Assembly: GCA_021186555.1 (NCBI GenBank)
Contig: JAJKFL010000005.1
Span: forward strand, 22,632,635 to 22,696,634
From: Reticulitermes speratus
Lineage: Eukaryota > Arthropoda > Insecta > Blattodea > Rhinotermitidae
DNA length: 64,000 nt
Direction of reading: 5' to 3'
Below are positions 20,771-33,365 of this stretch, one piece after another. Numbering within the stretch: the first letter of the stretch is position 1; each line of letters begins with the position of its first letter. The position numbers were made by a program, and so were the translations under genes. The notes under the pieces were generated by a model. The model searched no databases. It was not told the DNA's origin and saw only the letters and a list, made by a program, of their open reading frames with translations.

Positions 20771-23700
20771 CATTTAATATTACATTCTTAAATATTTAAA
20801 GGTTTGTAATTTTATATTGGTGAGTGTTGCACTGAGATGGTTATTACATCTGATAATAAAGGGACACTAAATTACTACTGAGAAAAATTCCTATCCCGCT
20901 TAAAATGTGCTGTGAAGACTCCAAAAATTAGCAAGTCTTTACAAATTAAAGGGACATGGAGATAGAGGAAGACAATTCAGTTGGAACAGACGTGACCATC
21001 ATGTGTAAGACAAAAGAAAAATATCTACGACCTGTTGTCGAGCAACATATGTCAGCGGTAGTGGTACAGACTTGCAGTAGGGTGCCAACTTCAAGTGAAA
21101 TTTGTCCTGCGGACAGCATGAAGCGATATGGGGAAATAGACTTATAGCGCCACACGTCTTGAACAATGGAACTCGATACAGGTGAGTGTTCAGCTTCACA
21201 CCATGGGGAAGTCCCCGCGCTTTCCATTGACTAGGAGGCTGGGTGTGTACCAGGCCGGTTTGAACCGTTTGGTGAAGAGAAAAGTCTCCTCCACCTGTTG
21301 GTGATAAAACTAAAATTTTTCTAATGTACAGCCCATAGTATGGCTACAAATATACACCTAATTATGAAGTGCTTTATAAGTTTAATAGAACGGCAGTCTA
21401 TTACAGCATTAATTAAATTACAATATATTAAATTTATTTTGTAAAGCTTCTGGCAATAACAATGAAGCCTGTTACAGGGAAGCATTATACGAATTGAAAG
21501 GAGAAGAAATTGGGAAATAACACGAAGAAGACGAGGTGTAAAGAAAATAAAAGAAAACACTCGAGTGATATCACAATAGAAGAGAATTTTAATAATAAAG
21601 CTGAATAATATTGAAAATAATAATAATTATTATTATTATAAGTATTATTATTGTTGCATACTTCCTAAACATGACATATTGTTTTCCTGAGAAATGATCT
21701 TACACAAAAACTGGAACCTCAAGTTAAATAAGGAAAGAAACAGTCAGACGCAGTTTTGGGGTTTTCGTACCGCAGAATTTAATAAAATAACCCAGGGTTT
21801 ACCCTTCGTTCAAGAAACTACAACAGTCATCTTGAAGATAAAGAAAGAAGTCCAAGAAGGGTGGCAATATCTGAACACGTGACTTTTGTCAACAAAAGCG
21901 AGAAATATTGGCAGGATGTTTGGAGTTGCTATGGTAACCTGCTTTTAGTAAGGACACGTGAAGAGGAACCACTACAAATCTAAGAAAGGACCTTGCAGTA
22001 TCAATTTTATACGATGTCATATCTCCTTCGGTCTTAATGTGCATTTAATGCAGTTGCAAATTTAAACAGAAATGACGACAGTGTCTTGGTAAATACGGAT
22101 GAAAACATTTCTCAAAACTGGTGTGCAGTATTGGCAGGAAACTTGTGTCTTTTGGGTCGAAATGACAAGTTTGGCAAATAAATTAATACATACAAGAATT
22201 TTTGGAAGCATTGCCTGAGTACTTATAATAGAAAACTTCAGATATGCAAATTTTTATTAAAGATGCTTGATAATTGGAATAAGAATTATCTAACAGGAAA
22301 CAAGATTTTATGGGAATGTGCAAGGAGAAGGGGAAAAAATACTGAAAGGAAAAATGAAATACTGGTACATATGGCCACCATACACGTTTCCCCCAAGTCG
22401 TATTGTTTGTGAGATAATTAAATTTAAGTTACCGAACGTGACAGAATTGTTAAAATATACTTATTTCTGAATTTGTTGTTAATTAATTTAGAGATAAGGA
22501 CTGCTTGGATGTATGGTAAAGCGATCAATCATTCTCTTATTCGCGTTGAATTGTTTAGTCTTTCTAAGTACAGCCTACTGGGAACTGTAATCGCAGATTC
22601 TAACAGTAACAACGAGAACTTGGTCACAGAGTCAGTAAATTAAATTAGTATGTAAATTGAGACACTTCACAGAGCTTCAAAATATAAACCAACTACAGCC
22701 GATGCCACTTCATCGTAGTTACACCAATGAAACGTAATTTAATTCCGGCTACATACAGCTGGGGGTTCCAGAACGCCAGGCGTGTGTTACAGAAATCGAT
22801 TTCTATCAGTGTCACCCGATTTAAACTGAGACATTATGAGATAATTCTTAGTCACTGATTCTGTGTAGGTTGTTACAATAAACCCTTAAATTCATTACTA
22901 CAAATTCTTTTTAGTAAAAGTTAGAAGCTCCAAGAACAGGATACAAAATACGTAACAGTAGTATGAACTGTAGATTACTGCATCTGTTGGTGAACACCAT
23001 AATCTAGTTGAAAGGTTTGACAGTTATTATTATTATTTTGATGTTTGCTGCTGGTTTCGGCGATACATGCCTTAGCTCTCAGATTACAGTTTGAAGTTCT
23101 TAACTGCTGTTATCGTGAAGTCGGTTTTCCTGTGTGAAATATCTTTTGTAGCTTCTTATATGTGGCCAGATTTCCAGCCAAAATGTTGGTGCCTGTCTAC
23201 AAAGTAACACATTCACATTCCAGAAGGAAAAGGCCTTTTTTTTTTTGTATCTCCAATTGGTACTTGAGCAAGGAGAAGAAAGGCCTGTGTAAGCCAAAGC
23301 TCCAAAATAGTTCGTAGTGCAAAAAAAAAAAAATTAAACCGTAGTTAAATTAAATTCTGCAGTGTTAGAACAGTTTAGTAGAAAATTACCGAAGTCTCGG
23401 GGGCACTTTCTGCGTCTGTCTTCAGAGCAGCTGGCATTTGTTGCAGTCTACGTTTTATATTTGTGTATTTCCCCTTGATGTTGTATTGCATTTGACTTTG
23501 CTTTAATACTTTGCATGCAGTTTTGTGATCGCATATCTCCAGAAGATCGTCGCCGTTAAGTGGAAATGATGTGAAATTTTGAAGAAATAAAATATGCCGA
23601 AAGCTATTTATTCTGATTTAAAATAATGTGAGCTAACGTACCATACCATTACGCTTAATCAGATCTGAGTAACACATATGGAATATGCATATCGGTAATG

Positions 23701-24161
23701 ATTAAAACCAACAAGAACTGCAATTGACTACCGGAGGTTTGGTAACAACTAGTTTTCACTGAAATAGAAATACCAATTAATTTGTCTAACTTGAGTTCGG
23801 AGTTAGGGAAGAGTTGCACTTAATTATAGTTCTTACTAACAAATAGTAATTCTGTGTACCTGTGCTTAGAAGTTTAAGTGCCTTCACAAACAAAAAATAA
23901 AAGTAACGAATTTTGGGTTTTCGGTGTAGGTGGCTGATAATGTGGACAAAGGTTGCGTGAGCCGCCCTAAAATTTTAGAGACGTGGCAAGCTCCCTTTGA
24001 AATTGAGTCAATCTTGCAAAATTAACATACAACGTTATGTATTTCATGTTGTGTACTCATAACGTACCACATGAAATACGAAATTATTTCTTCTGGTATC
24101 AAAATGACTTAACCAATATCTCCTATAGGTCTGTGCTTTATTAAAAATGCGATTTAATATA
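20771..24161. other. Unassigned DNA
   Basis: Short AT/ATT triplet tracts lie at about 21600-21655 and 23026-23036, a T run at 23237-23247 and an A run at 23320-23332. A hairpin pairs GTATTTCATGTTGTGTAC with GTACCACATGAAATAC at about 24038-24081. No gene recognised. Confidence 0.4.
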
Positions 24162-24347
24162 CAGTCTAACTCGGTTATAACGTCATGAAAGGGACTTGAA
24201 TATTTCGTGGTGTTATAAACGAGTGTCGTTATAACCTTGGAGTATAATGTTATGGTTAACAGCGAGGAATTAATTAGTACCACAGAACATCTGACGCTGT
24301 AGATAAGGTGTTGCTTAAACCGATGTCGTTATAACCGGGTTCTACTG
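24162..24347. mobile_element. Short TA-flanked MITE, Tc1/mariner-pogo type, copy 2
   Basis: The ends are CAGTCTAACTCGGTTATAAC and the inverse TTATAACCGGGTTCTACTG, flanked by TA (24160-24161 and 24348-24349). It shares its interior with 2031-2214. Better preserved than that copy. Confidence 0.8.
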
Positions 24348-24349
24348 TA

Positions 24350-25299
24350 CTTGAAGACAGTTACGTAGAATACCAATGTGGGCAGCATACGGACATGAGG
24401 GCGGTTGTCACTGTGTAACGAAAAGGCATATTTTTGTGATTGGTATTGCAGTGTTTTTACTGTAAGACAGTGGCGGTTTTTTGTCACTTCTGAAGTTTAC
24501 CGCCTCCGCTGGCTTTTATCATTACTCCGTAGATTCCTACGGTTGCTCCGTTAGTTGTTAAAACACAACACACGGGATTACAGCGCTGGAGAACATCTTG
24601 TTAATGTCCACCGCCTTGCCAAGCCTAAATATTACATGTTACTGAGACTGCTTTATCGTCTGAAGTGGGTCTGTGGAGAAGGCAGTGGCTGCTTGTTCTA
24701 CAAGTTGTGATGGATCTGACAGCGCCCGAAGCGTGATCCGTTTGCTGACAAGGAACAGAGTTCCGTGCACATCCACCGCTGATAAACGCTCCCACAATTC
24801 ACTTTTTTCGTTAGTGAAACATTATTGTACACTGGTAATGCACCCTATACTTAATTTCGCTGGGAGTGTTTAAAATGTGTAAATTACACGTGACTTCACA
24901 GCGTAAGTGAAGGCAAAGTCCAGTACTTCCCTCACTTTGCACGAGATATTTTGCTTGTCTTACAACATTTTCTATTCTGCGGTGAATGTTTTTGCAAATT
25001 AAGGTCAGTGAAAGTTACATATCTGGTCGTGGATATATGAAAACATAGGATATTTAAGAGTGTCCCATCATCTTTCACCGGTTGAAAGATTCCAACCAGC
25101 GTTGCTAATTTTGGAGTATGGCACAGCCTTGTTTTGCACATCCCTGCAGTTCTGCAGACTGATTTCATCTTCGTGAAGACAAATTTATTTACTTGTTTGT
25201 CACACGGTTTACACCATACTTCAGTGTTGGTCATTGTCATATGCAGACATGTGGTGAAATTTATTGTTCAGTTCAATGTCTAAAATATCGACCGTAGAA
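24350..25299. other. Unassigned DNA
   Basis: A reverse frame (25240-24932) starts with WCKPCDKQVN, faintly like a zinc-binding N-terminus of hAT-type proteins, but does not continue convincingly. Not called. Confidence 0.35.
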
Positions 25300-26410
25300 T
25301 TGTATTTACATGTGTTAGTTTCCTGTTAGCGTATGTGATGTCATTCTTTTGTATTTACATGTGTTAGTTTCCTGTTAGGATATGTGATGTCATTCTTTTG
25401 TATTTACATGTGTTAGTTTCCTGTTAGGATATGTGATGTCATTCTTTTGTATTTACATGTGTTAGTTTCCTGTTAGGATATGTGATGTCATTCTTTGTAT
25501 TTACATGTGTTAGTTTCCTGTTAGAATATGTGATGTAATTCTTTTGTGTTTACATGTGTTAGTTTCCTGTTAGGATATGTGATGTCATTATTTGTATTTA
25601 CATGTGTTAGTTTCCTGTTAGGATACGTGATGTCATTCTTTTGTATTTACATGTGTCAGTTTCCTGTTAGGGTATGTGATGTCATTCTTTTGTATTTACA
25701 TGTGTTAGTTTCCTTTTAGGATATGTGATGTCATTCTTTTGTATTTACATGTGTTAGTTTCCTGTTAGGATACGTGATGTCATTCTTTTGTATTTACATG
25801 TGTCAGTTTCCTGTTAGGGTATGTGATGTCATTCTTTTGTATTTACATGTGTTAGTTTCCTTTTAGGATATGTGATGTCATTCTTTTGTATTTACATGTG
25901 TTAGTTTCCTGTTAGGATATGTGATGTCATTCTTTTGTATTTACATGTGTTAGTTTCCTGTTAGGATATGTGATGTCATTCTTTTGTATTTACATGTGTT
26001 AGTTTCCAGTTAGGATATGTGATGTCATTCTTTTGTATTTACATGTGTTAATTTCCTGTTAGGATATGTGATGTCATTCTTTTGTATTTACCTGTGTTAG
26101 TTTCCTGTTAGGATATGTGATGTCATTCTTTTGTATTTACATGTGTTAGTTTCCTGTTAGGATATGTGATGTCATTCTTTGTATTTACATGTGTTAGTTT
26201 CCTGTTAGGATATGTGATGTCATTCTTTTGTATTTACATGTGTTAGTTTCCTTTTAGGATATGTGATGTCATTCTTTTGTATTTACATGTGTTAGTTTCC
26301 TGTTAGTGTATGTGATGTCATTCTTTTGTATTTACATGTGTTAGTTTCCTGTTAGGATATGTGATGTCATTCTTTTGTATTTACATGTGTTAGTTTCCTG
26401 TTAGGATATG
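25300..26410. repeat. 49-bp minisatellite, about 22-23 units
   Basis: The unit is TTTTGTATTTACATGTGTTA followed by GTTTCCTGTTAGGATATGTG and ATGTCATTC, repeated head to tail at 49-bp spacing. A few 48-bp units have one T fewer in the T run. Most variants are single bases. The array ends sharply at ATATGCGTTC. It is not CRISPR: there are no unique spacers. The pair at 25617-25735 and 25764-25882 shows a 147-bp (three-unit) higher-order repeat. Confidence 0.98.
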
Positions 26411-27016
26411 CGTTCTTTTCCGTAGTCAGGCTGTGACTATGAATACGTAGGAAAATCATTACGAGGAGAGCCACAGCCCGGTCTATGCAATTACACGTAA
26501 TACCTGAAAATAAAGTCATGTAAATAATTGTGCGCCCAAATTTTCATTCAATGTTGAAATAAAAAGAGAGCAACATAAAAGTATCCTGAATGCGTTCAAG
26601 AAATGTCTACGTTCCCGGTGGGCAATATTGTAGTGACAGATTTTATTGTAATTTTAGGCCAATTAATTGTTAAATCCGGTCAGGGAATTTTGGATTGGAA
26701 TACAAAGCCGACACTCCCGAATTTCACTCTGAAGTTTCATCGTTTTAGGAATTTGTGTTAGTATGCTAATTGCCATAGTTTGCAGTACCTAGGAAAGTAA
26801 CAGTTTTAAGCTGGGAGACATGTAAATCTCTCCATTCATCCTGTTACTTGTCTCTCTTTTCTTTGTTGCTTATGTCTGTGTAACAACCTTGTAAGTAGGC
26901 CTATGTTAGACTACTTAACATGAAATATACGATTAATGGTGAATGATGACTGGAGGGTTTGGGAAGGAAGCGTTCATGAATTTTATATTATTCATACCGT
27001 GCACTGTCACTGATCA
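26411..27016. other. Unassigned DNA
   Basis: Nothing recognised. Confidence 0.4.
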
Positions 27017-27500
27017 GACACACAATACTCAACCGACAAATGCACTCTTATTATTATTATTATTATTATTTTAGATATTATGTATTACAATCTCTGTAAA
27101 CTAGTCCAACATGTTTCGATTCCTTCCTGAGATCATCATCAGGGACACTTGTGAGAGTATGAATTACACAAACAAATTTAACAATATAATACATGCTAAA
27201 TATAAAATATGTAAAAGACAGTTAAATTGTACTGTCTTATCCATCCGCATATAAACAAACAATTTCCTGTACACAGCAGACCAGAGATCCACCACGAAAG
27301 ATCGCCTACAAGTTAACCATCTTTTATACATTTTATGTTTTTAGCGTGTACTTATATTGTTAGTTCTGTTTGTGTAATTAATAATGTGTAATAAGGAGGG
27401 GATCGAAACATGTTGGACTAGCTTACTGATATTATAATATATAGTATTTAAAATAATAAGAGTGCATTTGTTAGTTGAGTATTGTGTGTTTGAAGCGTTC
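27017..27500. mobile_element. Inverted-repeat element, about 100-bp arms
   Basis: The left arm (27017-27120) runs ACACACAATACTCAAC, ACAAATGCACTCTTATTATT, CTAGTCCAACATGTTTCGAT. The right arm (27398-27500) is its inverse: ATCGAAACATGTTGGACTAG, AATAATAAGAGTGCATTTGT, GTTGAGTATTGTGTGT. The arms differ by indels in the ATT run and several substitutions. The roughly 280-bp interior is AT-rich without coding capacity. Each arm ends inward with GAAACATGTTGGACTAG, and the left arm continues into a hammerhead-like core. Confidence 0.7.
27111..27142 (-). ncRNA. Hammerhead-ribozyme-like core 2 (weak stem II)
   Basis: The minus strand reads CTGATGA, T, a 17-nt stem-loop closed by GAT/ATC with one mismatch further in, then GAAAC, AT, GTT. 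The layout is the same as the other cores, but stem II is only three secure pairs. Probably a decayed copy. Confidence 0.3.
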
Positions 27501-29474
27501 ATGGTTTGAGGTAATCTCGTAGATTTCAATTGCAGGGACTGAGGAAAACCAAAAAAAGCACTCAGAATAGCTGATGTCCCAAAATATAGTCCTGAGCCTT
27601 ATAGTTACGCCAATATGCATGACCGTCCCATTACTGACATTAATGTTGTGGCTTAAATTACGCCCTTTTTTCGTCTTTAACAATTAAATTGTACAAATTT
27701 TTAAACTTTTTCCTCTTTGCCTTTTGTTCCCCAGTTATCCATTATCTCACACTGGACTCCACTTTTCTCACACCTTTTCACTGTGGTCCCAACGGGCGCC
27801 ATTAGAGTTACGGCTGGTGGTCGTCGCGGTCAGATGGAGCCTCTGCTATTTATCCTATTCATAGAATGTCGACAGCAGTACCGAAAAAGTATGCTTTTTT
27901 GCCATCAAAGGTCCGGACATGCACATGTTTTGAGTATCGACCGTCACTAGTTTTTATTTTTTATTCACCCTTTTTTATGCAGTAGATATATCGTGCAAAA
28001 TGTCGGAACGTGAACAGAGGTATTGAAGGGCTTCAATACCGTGCTGTTCGGGATTATTTTTAGTCCCTCGTTACGACAGAGGATCTTTCCAAAGGGGTAA
28101 ATGTCGGATATAACTGCTATTCAGTGGCTTGCTACAGTTGAAAAGATTCATTGAAGCTATGCATTACAGTGGCTTTATACAAGCGATACCTGCGCAGGGG
28201 CTGAGGAGTGTTTTGTTACAACACTCTGCTACTGGCAGGATGATTGTTATTAAATTATGCTTCATATATTTCGTGAAAAATGTGTAATATTTCGTTTTAT
28301 GAGTTTATGGACTTATATATTTAATTCCAGTAACTAAGGTATTGACAGATTTCTATATCCTATTTAAAACCTGAATATTAATGCAATCATATCTAAAGCT
28401 ATCTACAGTTTTGTCCAGGTACAAAGCTGGTATGTCAGAACAGGTGTCCAGCAGAGCAGTTAGACCTGAAGCATAAATAAGTAACGGAAGGATGAAAAAT
28501 GCTTAGTGAGGAGTTTGTAATTGTCTCCTGTGTTGTGAGGTAAGTGATGGGCTAAACTGGGCGTCTATCATGAATGGCAGGGGTGATAAACGTGCGTAAA
28601 ATTTCATTCGCAAAATCTGAAAACCAATGCGTAGATGGGATGGTAATATTAAAATCTGTATTAAAATATTAGTTAGGAGTGTTAGGAGTGGGTAATGGGA
28701 ATTTGCAGATTCTTTTAGACATTTCTACGTCGTATGAGTTTAATAGACCAAATATTTTCGCAGAAGGAGACATTTGTATTTAGAATTTTGTTCAAGTTTG
28801 TGTTGAACTTTATGTAAAACTTATGAGCTACAGGGCATTGTTACGGGCCATCTTAAAATTTACCCAGCAGCTCCGAATGTGATTATTCTGCGCTTTGCCA
28901 ACAGAGGGCATTTATGTGTTTTGTATGGTTGTCGTAACAACAGCATTAAATAATCGGTTTTTATAAACCGAGACGGATAGTGTTTACAGCGCGGTACGAG
29001 CTGAGTCTTTAAATATAATTGAGGTTAAATTCAGCTTTTCAAGAACTAGAGCGCTTGTGGATAACAAGTTTTAGCGGTGCTACTATGATCGTCGCTGCTT
29101 CACGATTCATAAGTATATGGATGTATTTCCACGAACGCGCGCTGCCGAAATAGCAGCGTGTCTGTCATCAGTGTAGCGTCGCTTACTCCGCCATCTGCGA
29201 GGGCTAGCGTTTTTCTCGCTGCTGGCAGAATATGATTCTGCGACGCCACTATTGGAGAGGCACTGGCAACAATCGTGCCTCTTCCATGACGTTTTTCACG
29301 CCCTGCTCGTGAAAGAAAATTGCTTTGTTTATCGTGTCAATCCATTGTACTGGACTTTTCAGAATATCGGAACTATAACATATTGATTCATTTGATACAG
29401 TTACTGATTAATGAAATAGAGATATCTTGTGTTTTTATAGGTGTGAAACTTCTTATGGTCCTGAGAAGAAGAAG
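27501..29474. other. Unassigned DNA
   Basis: A trace of the LINE L1 tail (CGTAGATGGGATGGTAATAT) appears at 28630-28650. GC rises at about 29090-29300, without a recognisable gene. Confidence 0.4.
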
Positions 29475-29770
29475 GTAACAGTAGACTGGAAAAAATTGCG
29501 CAATGAGGATTTTCAGGAGCATGATGGGTGGGACTTGTGGTGCTGATAGGGGAGAGGTTCTTGGTGGGGAAACCTGTGTGTAAGTGGTAGGATAATATGG
29601 ACTTTAAAGAAACTCGTTGGAGTGCATGGATTGAATCAATCTGGCTCAGGATAGGAACAAGTGACTAACGCTTGTGAATACGGTAAAGAACATTCGGGGT
29701 CCATACAATACTTGGAATTTTTTGACTAGCTTGATTGACTTTTGAAAAAGGACTCCTATTCATGAAGAAA
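29475..29770 (+). pseudogene. LINE 3' tail, family L1 (copy 4)
   Basis: Landmarks in order are TTCTTGGTGGGGAAACCTGT (LVGKP codons), GGATAATATGGACTTTAAAG (EDNxxxDLKE-like), TCAATCTGGCTCAGGATAGG (INLAQDR) and CGCTTGTGAATACGGTAAAG (LVNTVK). The 3' sequence TTTTTTGACTAGCTTGA follows. Frame broken by indels. Confidence 0.7.
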
Positions 29771-29814
29771 TTGCTGCTTTCAGCCATTTGGAACTCCATA
29801 TTATCTGTTTAGAG

Positions 29815-30161
29815 CAGGGGTGACCAAACGGCGGCTCGCGAGCCACATGCGACTCTTTGACATATAATGTGCGGCTCGCGGAAATATGTTGGCTGAGCTT
29901 CTTTGTGCATTACAATTCATATAAAAAGTAAATAAAAAATTCTCAAGCTTTATAATTATTTACCGGTATAAACTGAGAGTCCACTGGATTAAAACGTAAG
30001 TTTAATGTTCATGGTGAGTAAATATATTTAAGAATTTTTGTAACAAAATGTGCATGTAACAATAAAAACGTGTGTTTAATATCTGTTCGTGTCTTGCGGC
30101 TCTCAAACGTCTGAAGTTTATCGTATGTGGCTCTTACATTAAGCAAGTTTGGCCACCCGTG
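29815..30161. mobile_element. hAT-type MITE, copy 1
   Basis: The terminal inverted repeats are CAGGGGTGACCAAAC (left) and GTTTGGCCACCCGTG (right, inverse with one change). A perfect 8-bp target duplication GTTTAGAG lies at 29807-29814 and 30162-30169. Eight-base duplications with CAGGGGT ends are typical of hAT elements. Subterminal GCGGCTCGCG on the left mirrors TTGCGGCTCTC on the right. At 347 bp there is no transposase; non-autonomous. Confidence 0.9.
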
Positions 30162-30169
30162 GTTTAGAG

Positions 30170-31051
30170 CAATGAAAACAGAGAAAACAACATATGACGG
30201 GCGTTATGTAACCAGTTTATTAGAAGTTAAAAAATCCTCTACCGGGAAAAAGGCTCTTGGTAAACTTTGATTTCATTAAATTATTATAAGCCCACAGACT
30301 CCTAATTTAATTTTTCTTGTCTTTTAGTCAGGTATTTAATTCTAAATTAAGAGCCACAGAGACGCCCTTCTGTTATCCATGTCACCCAATGTATGACACT
30401 GCTGTGCACTGAATTGTTTGTTTAAATTGGTAGGGAGATCTTGGCGGGTTTTATTGCAACTATTAAATTAACTTGATGTGAAGATGTGGGTTCTGAATTT
30501 ATGCTTGTATTTTACTTTACAACCGTGGAATTTCTCCGGCACTGCTCTCAAAAGCACTTGCAGAAAGATCGCCTTCCGCTACGTCTGCAGGTATGTTGTA
30601 TAGCCTTGCATGTACAAAACGTTTTCAAAGTTATAACTATCCCTTTCAGGCATGTAACCCCACGCATATTTCGTAATATTCTTTGCGAAATCATTTTTAA
30701 CATTCCAAGGCTTGTAGAAAATTCTCCATTCGTTTCCAATATGCATTCAGTTCCCGACAAAGACAAGAGTTGGTGGAATCAAAAGAGTAAACAAAGAGCG
30801 GGTGGAAGAAGCCGCAACGGCGATGAACGGAACCGACGCTCGTGGGAATACGAGTAGCTGCTGACCGCGACAGCGGCCCTGCCGTAAGCTGCGCCTTAAA
30901 AACGCATGTGGAAAAGAGGTCTTTATGTAGGTCCTGCTATGCCACTCCTTACCTACACGGCCTGAAAAATCACAGTTGTCAGTGTAGACACCTGGCATCA
31001 AATATAGTCCTAGTCTAATTTCGATAAATGTTCTTATGGATGAAAGATGGG

Positions 31052-31055
<4 letters not shown>
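30170..31055. other. Unassigned DNA
   Basis: A 123-codon forward frame (30486-30857) has no recognisable domain and overlaps reverse frames. Not called. Confidence 0.4.

Positions 31056-31086
<31 letters not shown>
31056..31086. repeat. (CA)n microsatellite
   Basis: About 15 CA units. Confidence 0.95.
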
Positions 31087-31090
<4 letters not shown>

Positions 31091-31512
31091 AACGCTGAGA
31101 CGTGCGTTCATTTTAAACGCTATGCGAAGGATCTCGTGAAAGGCTCACATATCTACTAGGATAGCAATATTTTCATGTGCACTAGTGCCTAGACTCGCAT
31201 CCAACGGGTATCGGTCTGTGATTTGTCCAGAGGTAAAACTGACCGGGAAGTGACGTCAATACCTCTGTTCCATATAGTGCTGAAGTACAGGAAGAACTAG
31301 AACTACCGCTTAACACGAAAGCCATGGATGATTGTCGGGTTGTACTTCTAGGAGTATCAAAAAAGTAAAGTTCCTTAAATACGTCTGTTTGCAAGTGCCA
31401 GTCTGTTGTCTGTCCGCAAGTAACAACTGCGCAACAGCTGAAGTAATTACGGTGAAACACGATAGTGGGAAGTTATACTGAAATAACTTAATACCTTGAA
31501 ATTTTTGTTGAT
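31087..31512. other. Unassigned DNA
   Basis: Nothing recognised. Confidence 0.4.
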
Positions 31513-31525
31513 ATTGGACAAAAAC

Positions 31526-31754
31526 TGGAAGACCCAGGCGTAGATGGGAGGATAATATTAAAATGGATCTTCAAGAAGTGGGATGGAGTGCATGGACTGG
31601 ATTGATATGGCTCAGGATAGGGACAGGTGGCGGGCTCTTGTGAGTCCGGTAATGAACCTTCGGGTTCCATAAAACGCGGGGAATTTCTTGACCAGCTGAC
31701 GACCTGTTAGCTTCTCAAGAAGGACTCTGCTCCACGGAGTTAGTTAGTTAGTTA
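31526..31754 (+). pseudogene. LINE 3' tail, family L1 (copy 5, with target duplication)
   Basis: A 5'-truncated LINE insertion bordered by a perfect 13-bp duplication, ATTGGACAAAAAC (31513-31525 and 31755-31767). The open frame reads [21 protein letters not shown] frameshift then leads to [20 protein letters not shown] and MNLRVP, ending in TAA. The 3' untranslated part is GGAATTTCTTGACCAGCTGA, AGCTTCTCAAGAAGGACTCT, and the element ends in four GTTA repeats. This copy defines the 3' end of the family: a (GTTA)n tail rather than poly-A. The truncation point lies inside the C-terminal codons of the reverse-transcriptase protein. Confidence 0.85.
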
Positions 31755-31767
31755 ATTGGACAAAAAC

Positions 31768-33350
31768 GAAACACCCTTCATCTGAAGATCTGTTGCGTTT
31801 TGCGTTCACCCCGAGCATAACTCGTTAACTTTTGGCGGAGAGCAAAATAATTCGAAAGAATTGTACAGGCAAATGACATACACTACATGTCTAATACAGT
31901 ACTTACACTTCTTTCGTACGTCGTGCGGCTTTGGTGGTAATTAAAGAAAAGTGAGTGAACGCAGTGGGATTCTTCATTTCCGAACTCAAAGTGTACTGTG
32001 TGGTCCATATTCAGTTCACCGAAAACATTGTCTCGCATTAACGTGAATGTTCAAATTTAAACCTGCTATGTTATATCACTCAATTCGTAAAGTGATATAA
32101 CGACTTTGCGAGACGTGCATCGAACGTGCGAGGATCTCATGTCGAGAAACTTTTGTAAAGTCAGTAAGCAATAAAAAAGTTACTGCTCATTGTATTTTAC
32201 GGTTTACTAAGCGGTTAGCTAAATTGTTGACCCCTCTGTGAGTATATGCGTCTATATATGTGTATATACATTCAAAAATCGACAATGGCCTTTCGAACAT
32301 AACTGGAACTTTCTCCCACCCAACAACGTATATCAACATGTGCGCGTGTAACTTAAGGTACGTGTACTGACCGGCTAGAACCGGCGGTTTATTAACGGTT
32401 AAAGACTGTCTCTTTCTAAATAACGAAACAAAAGCAGAGAAAACATCAGATTTGTTATACTGTGCCCACATTTCTTAAGTACTTTTTATTAGCGACTAAC
32501 GTGAAGCAAAATACATTCCAGTTAAGAAACGAGGAAGTGACAGCGGACTTATACGGTTAGACGGTCCAGTTTACTGACACGGAATGTGTGTCCCTGGAGA
32601 GGAATATAACTAAACTGGAATGATATCTTGCGATTCGTTTTCACTGATAATCGCTGATATCGTGGATCTGGTGCTATTTTGGCTGGTCAGCGAGCCTTTT
32701 TAATTTCCTGAACGATGCAGATAACAGACTGGGTCTTGTGTTCACGGCTGCGTGGGTACTGAATCTGATTGGAATGGCCGTCTTTCGGTTGGACAAATCT
32801 CAAGAGATTCGTAGGAGGAAACGACTTCGAGTCAACTAAAAATTGTTGGTGGCGCACTGCATGTGGCGACAGAAACGTATAAGCGGCACAGAATTGAACT
32901 TCCTTTCTCCTATTGGGTTTGCTGCACGTCAGCGACGCACTGTATATGTCAGTAGTACAGGGCAAGGAGTAACTAATTGGCACATCATTTAGGCACAACA
33001 ATCTCAGATATGTGAAGTTTGTGCCCTCACCAAACCATCTACGTGCTGCAAAGACTTGCACAGATGTATTCTTTACGGGAAGTGTAACAGTGCACAAAAA
33101 GATTAGTTTTAAGATTTAATGGAAGAAATTGCTTTGGAGGCCTAAGTGTAGATATAGAGAATGATATTAAAACCGAGTTTTAAATAATAGGATAATATGG
33201 TGTGAACTGGCTGAGAATGCAGTTCTTGAAGTGTATGATTAACGTTTCTTTTAATTGGTGAAATTTTTTAGCGTCGTTGTTAGATGAATGAATTCTGAGT
33301 ATGGAGCATTGGTGTAATCCGCTTGAACTGCCTTAGGAATAAACCCCAGT
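31768..33350. other. Unassigned DNA
   Basis: A perfect 11-bp-arm hairpin (GTTATATCACT/AGTGATATAAC) lies at about 32070-32100. A 136-codon reverse frame (33097-32687) has no recognisable domain. Around 33140-33280 is a faint LINE L1-like trace. No gene called. Confidence 0.4.
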
Positions 33351-33365
33351 CTTCACAATGAGAGG

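Noticed and set aside
24932-25240. Reverse frame starting with WCKPCDKQVN, like a zinc-binding hAT N-terminus
   Set aside because: The resemblance stops after about ten residues and the expected histidines are absent; too weak to call.
25300-26410. CRISPR array
   Set aside because: Units are contiguous with no unique spacers, and the context is eukaryotic. It is a minisatellite.
32687-33097. 136-codon reverse open frame
   Set aside because: Composition is plausible for coding sequence, but no motif is recognised and it lies among repeat debris.
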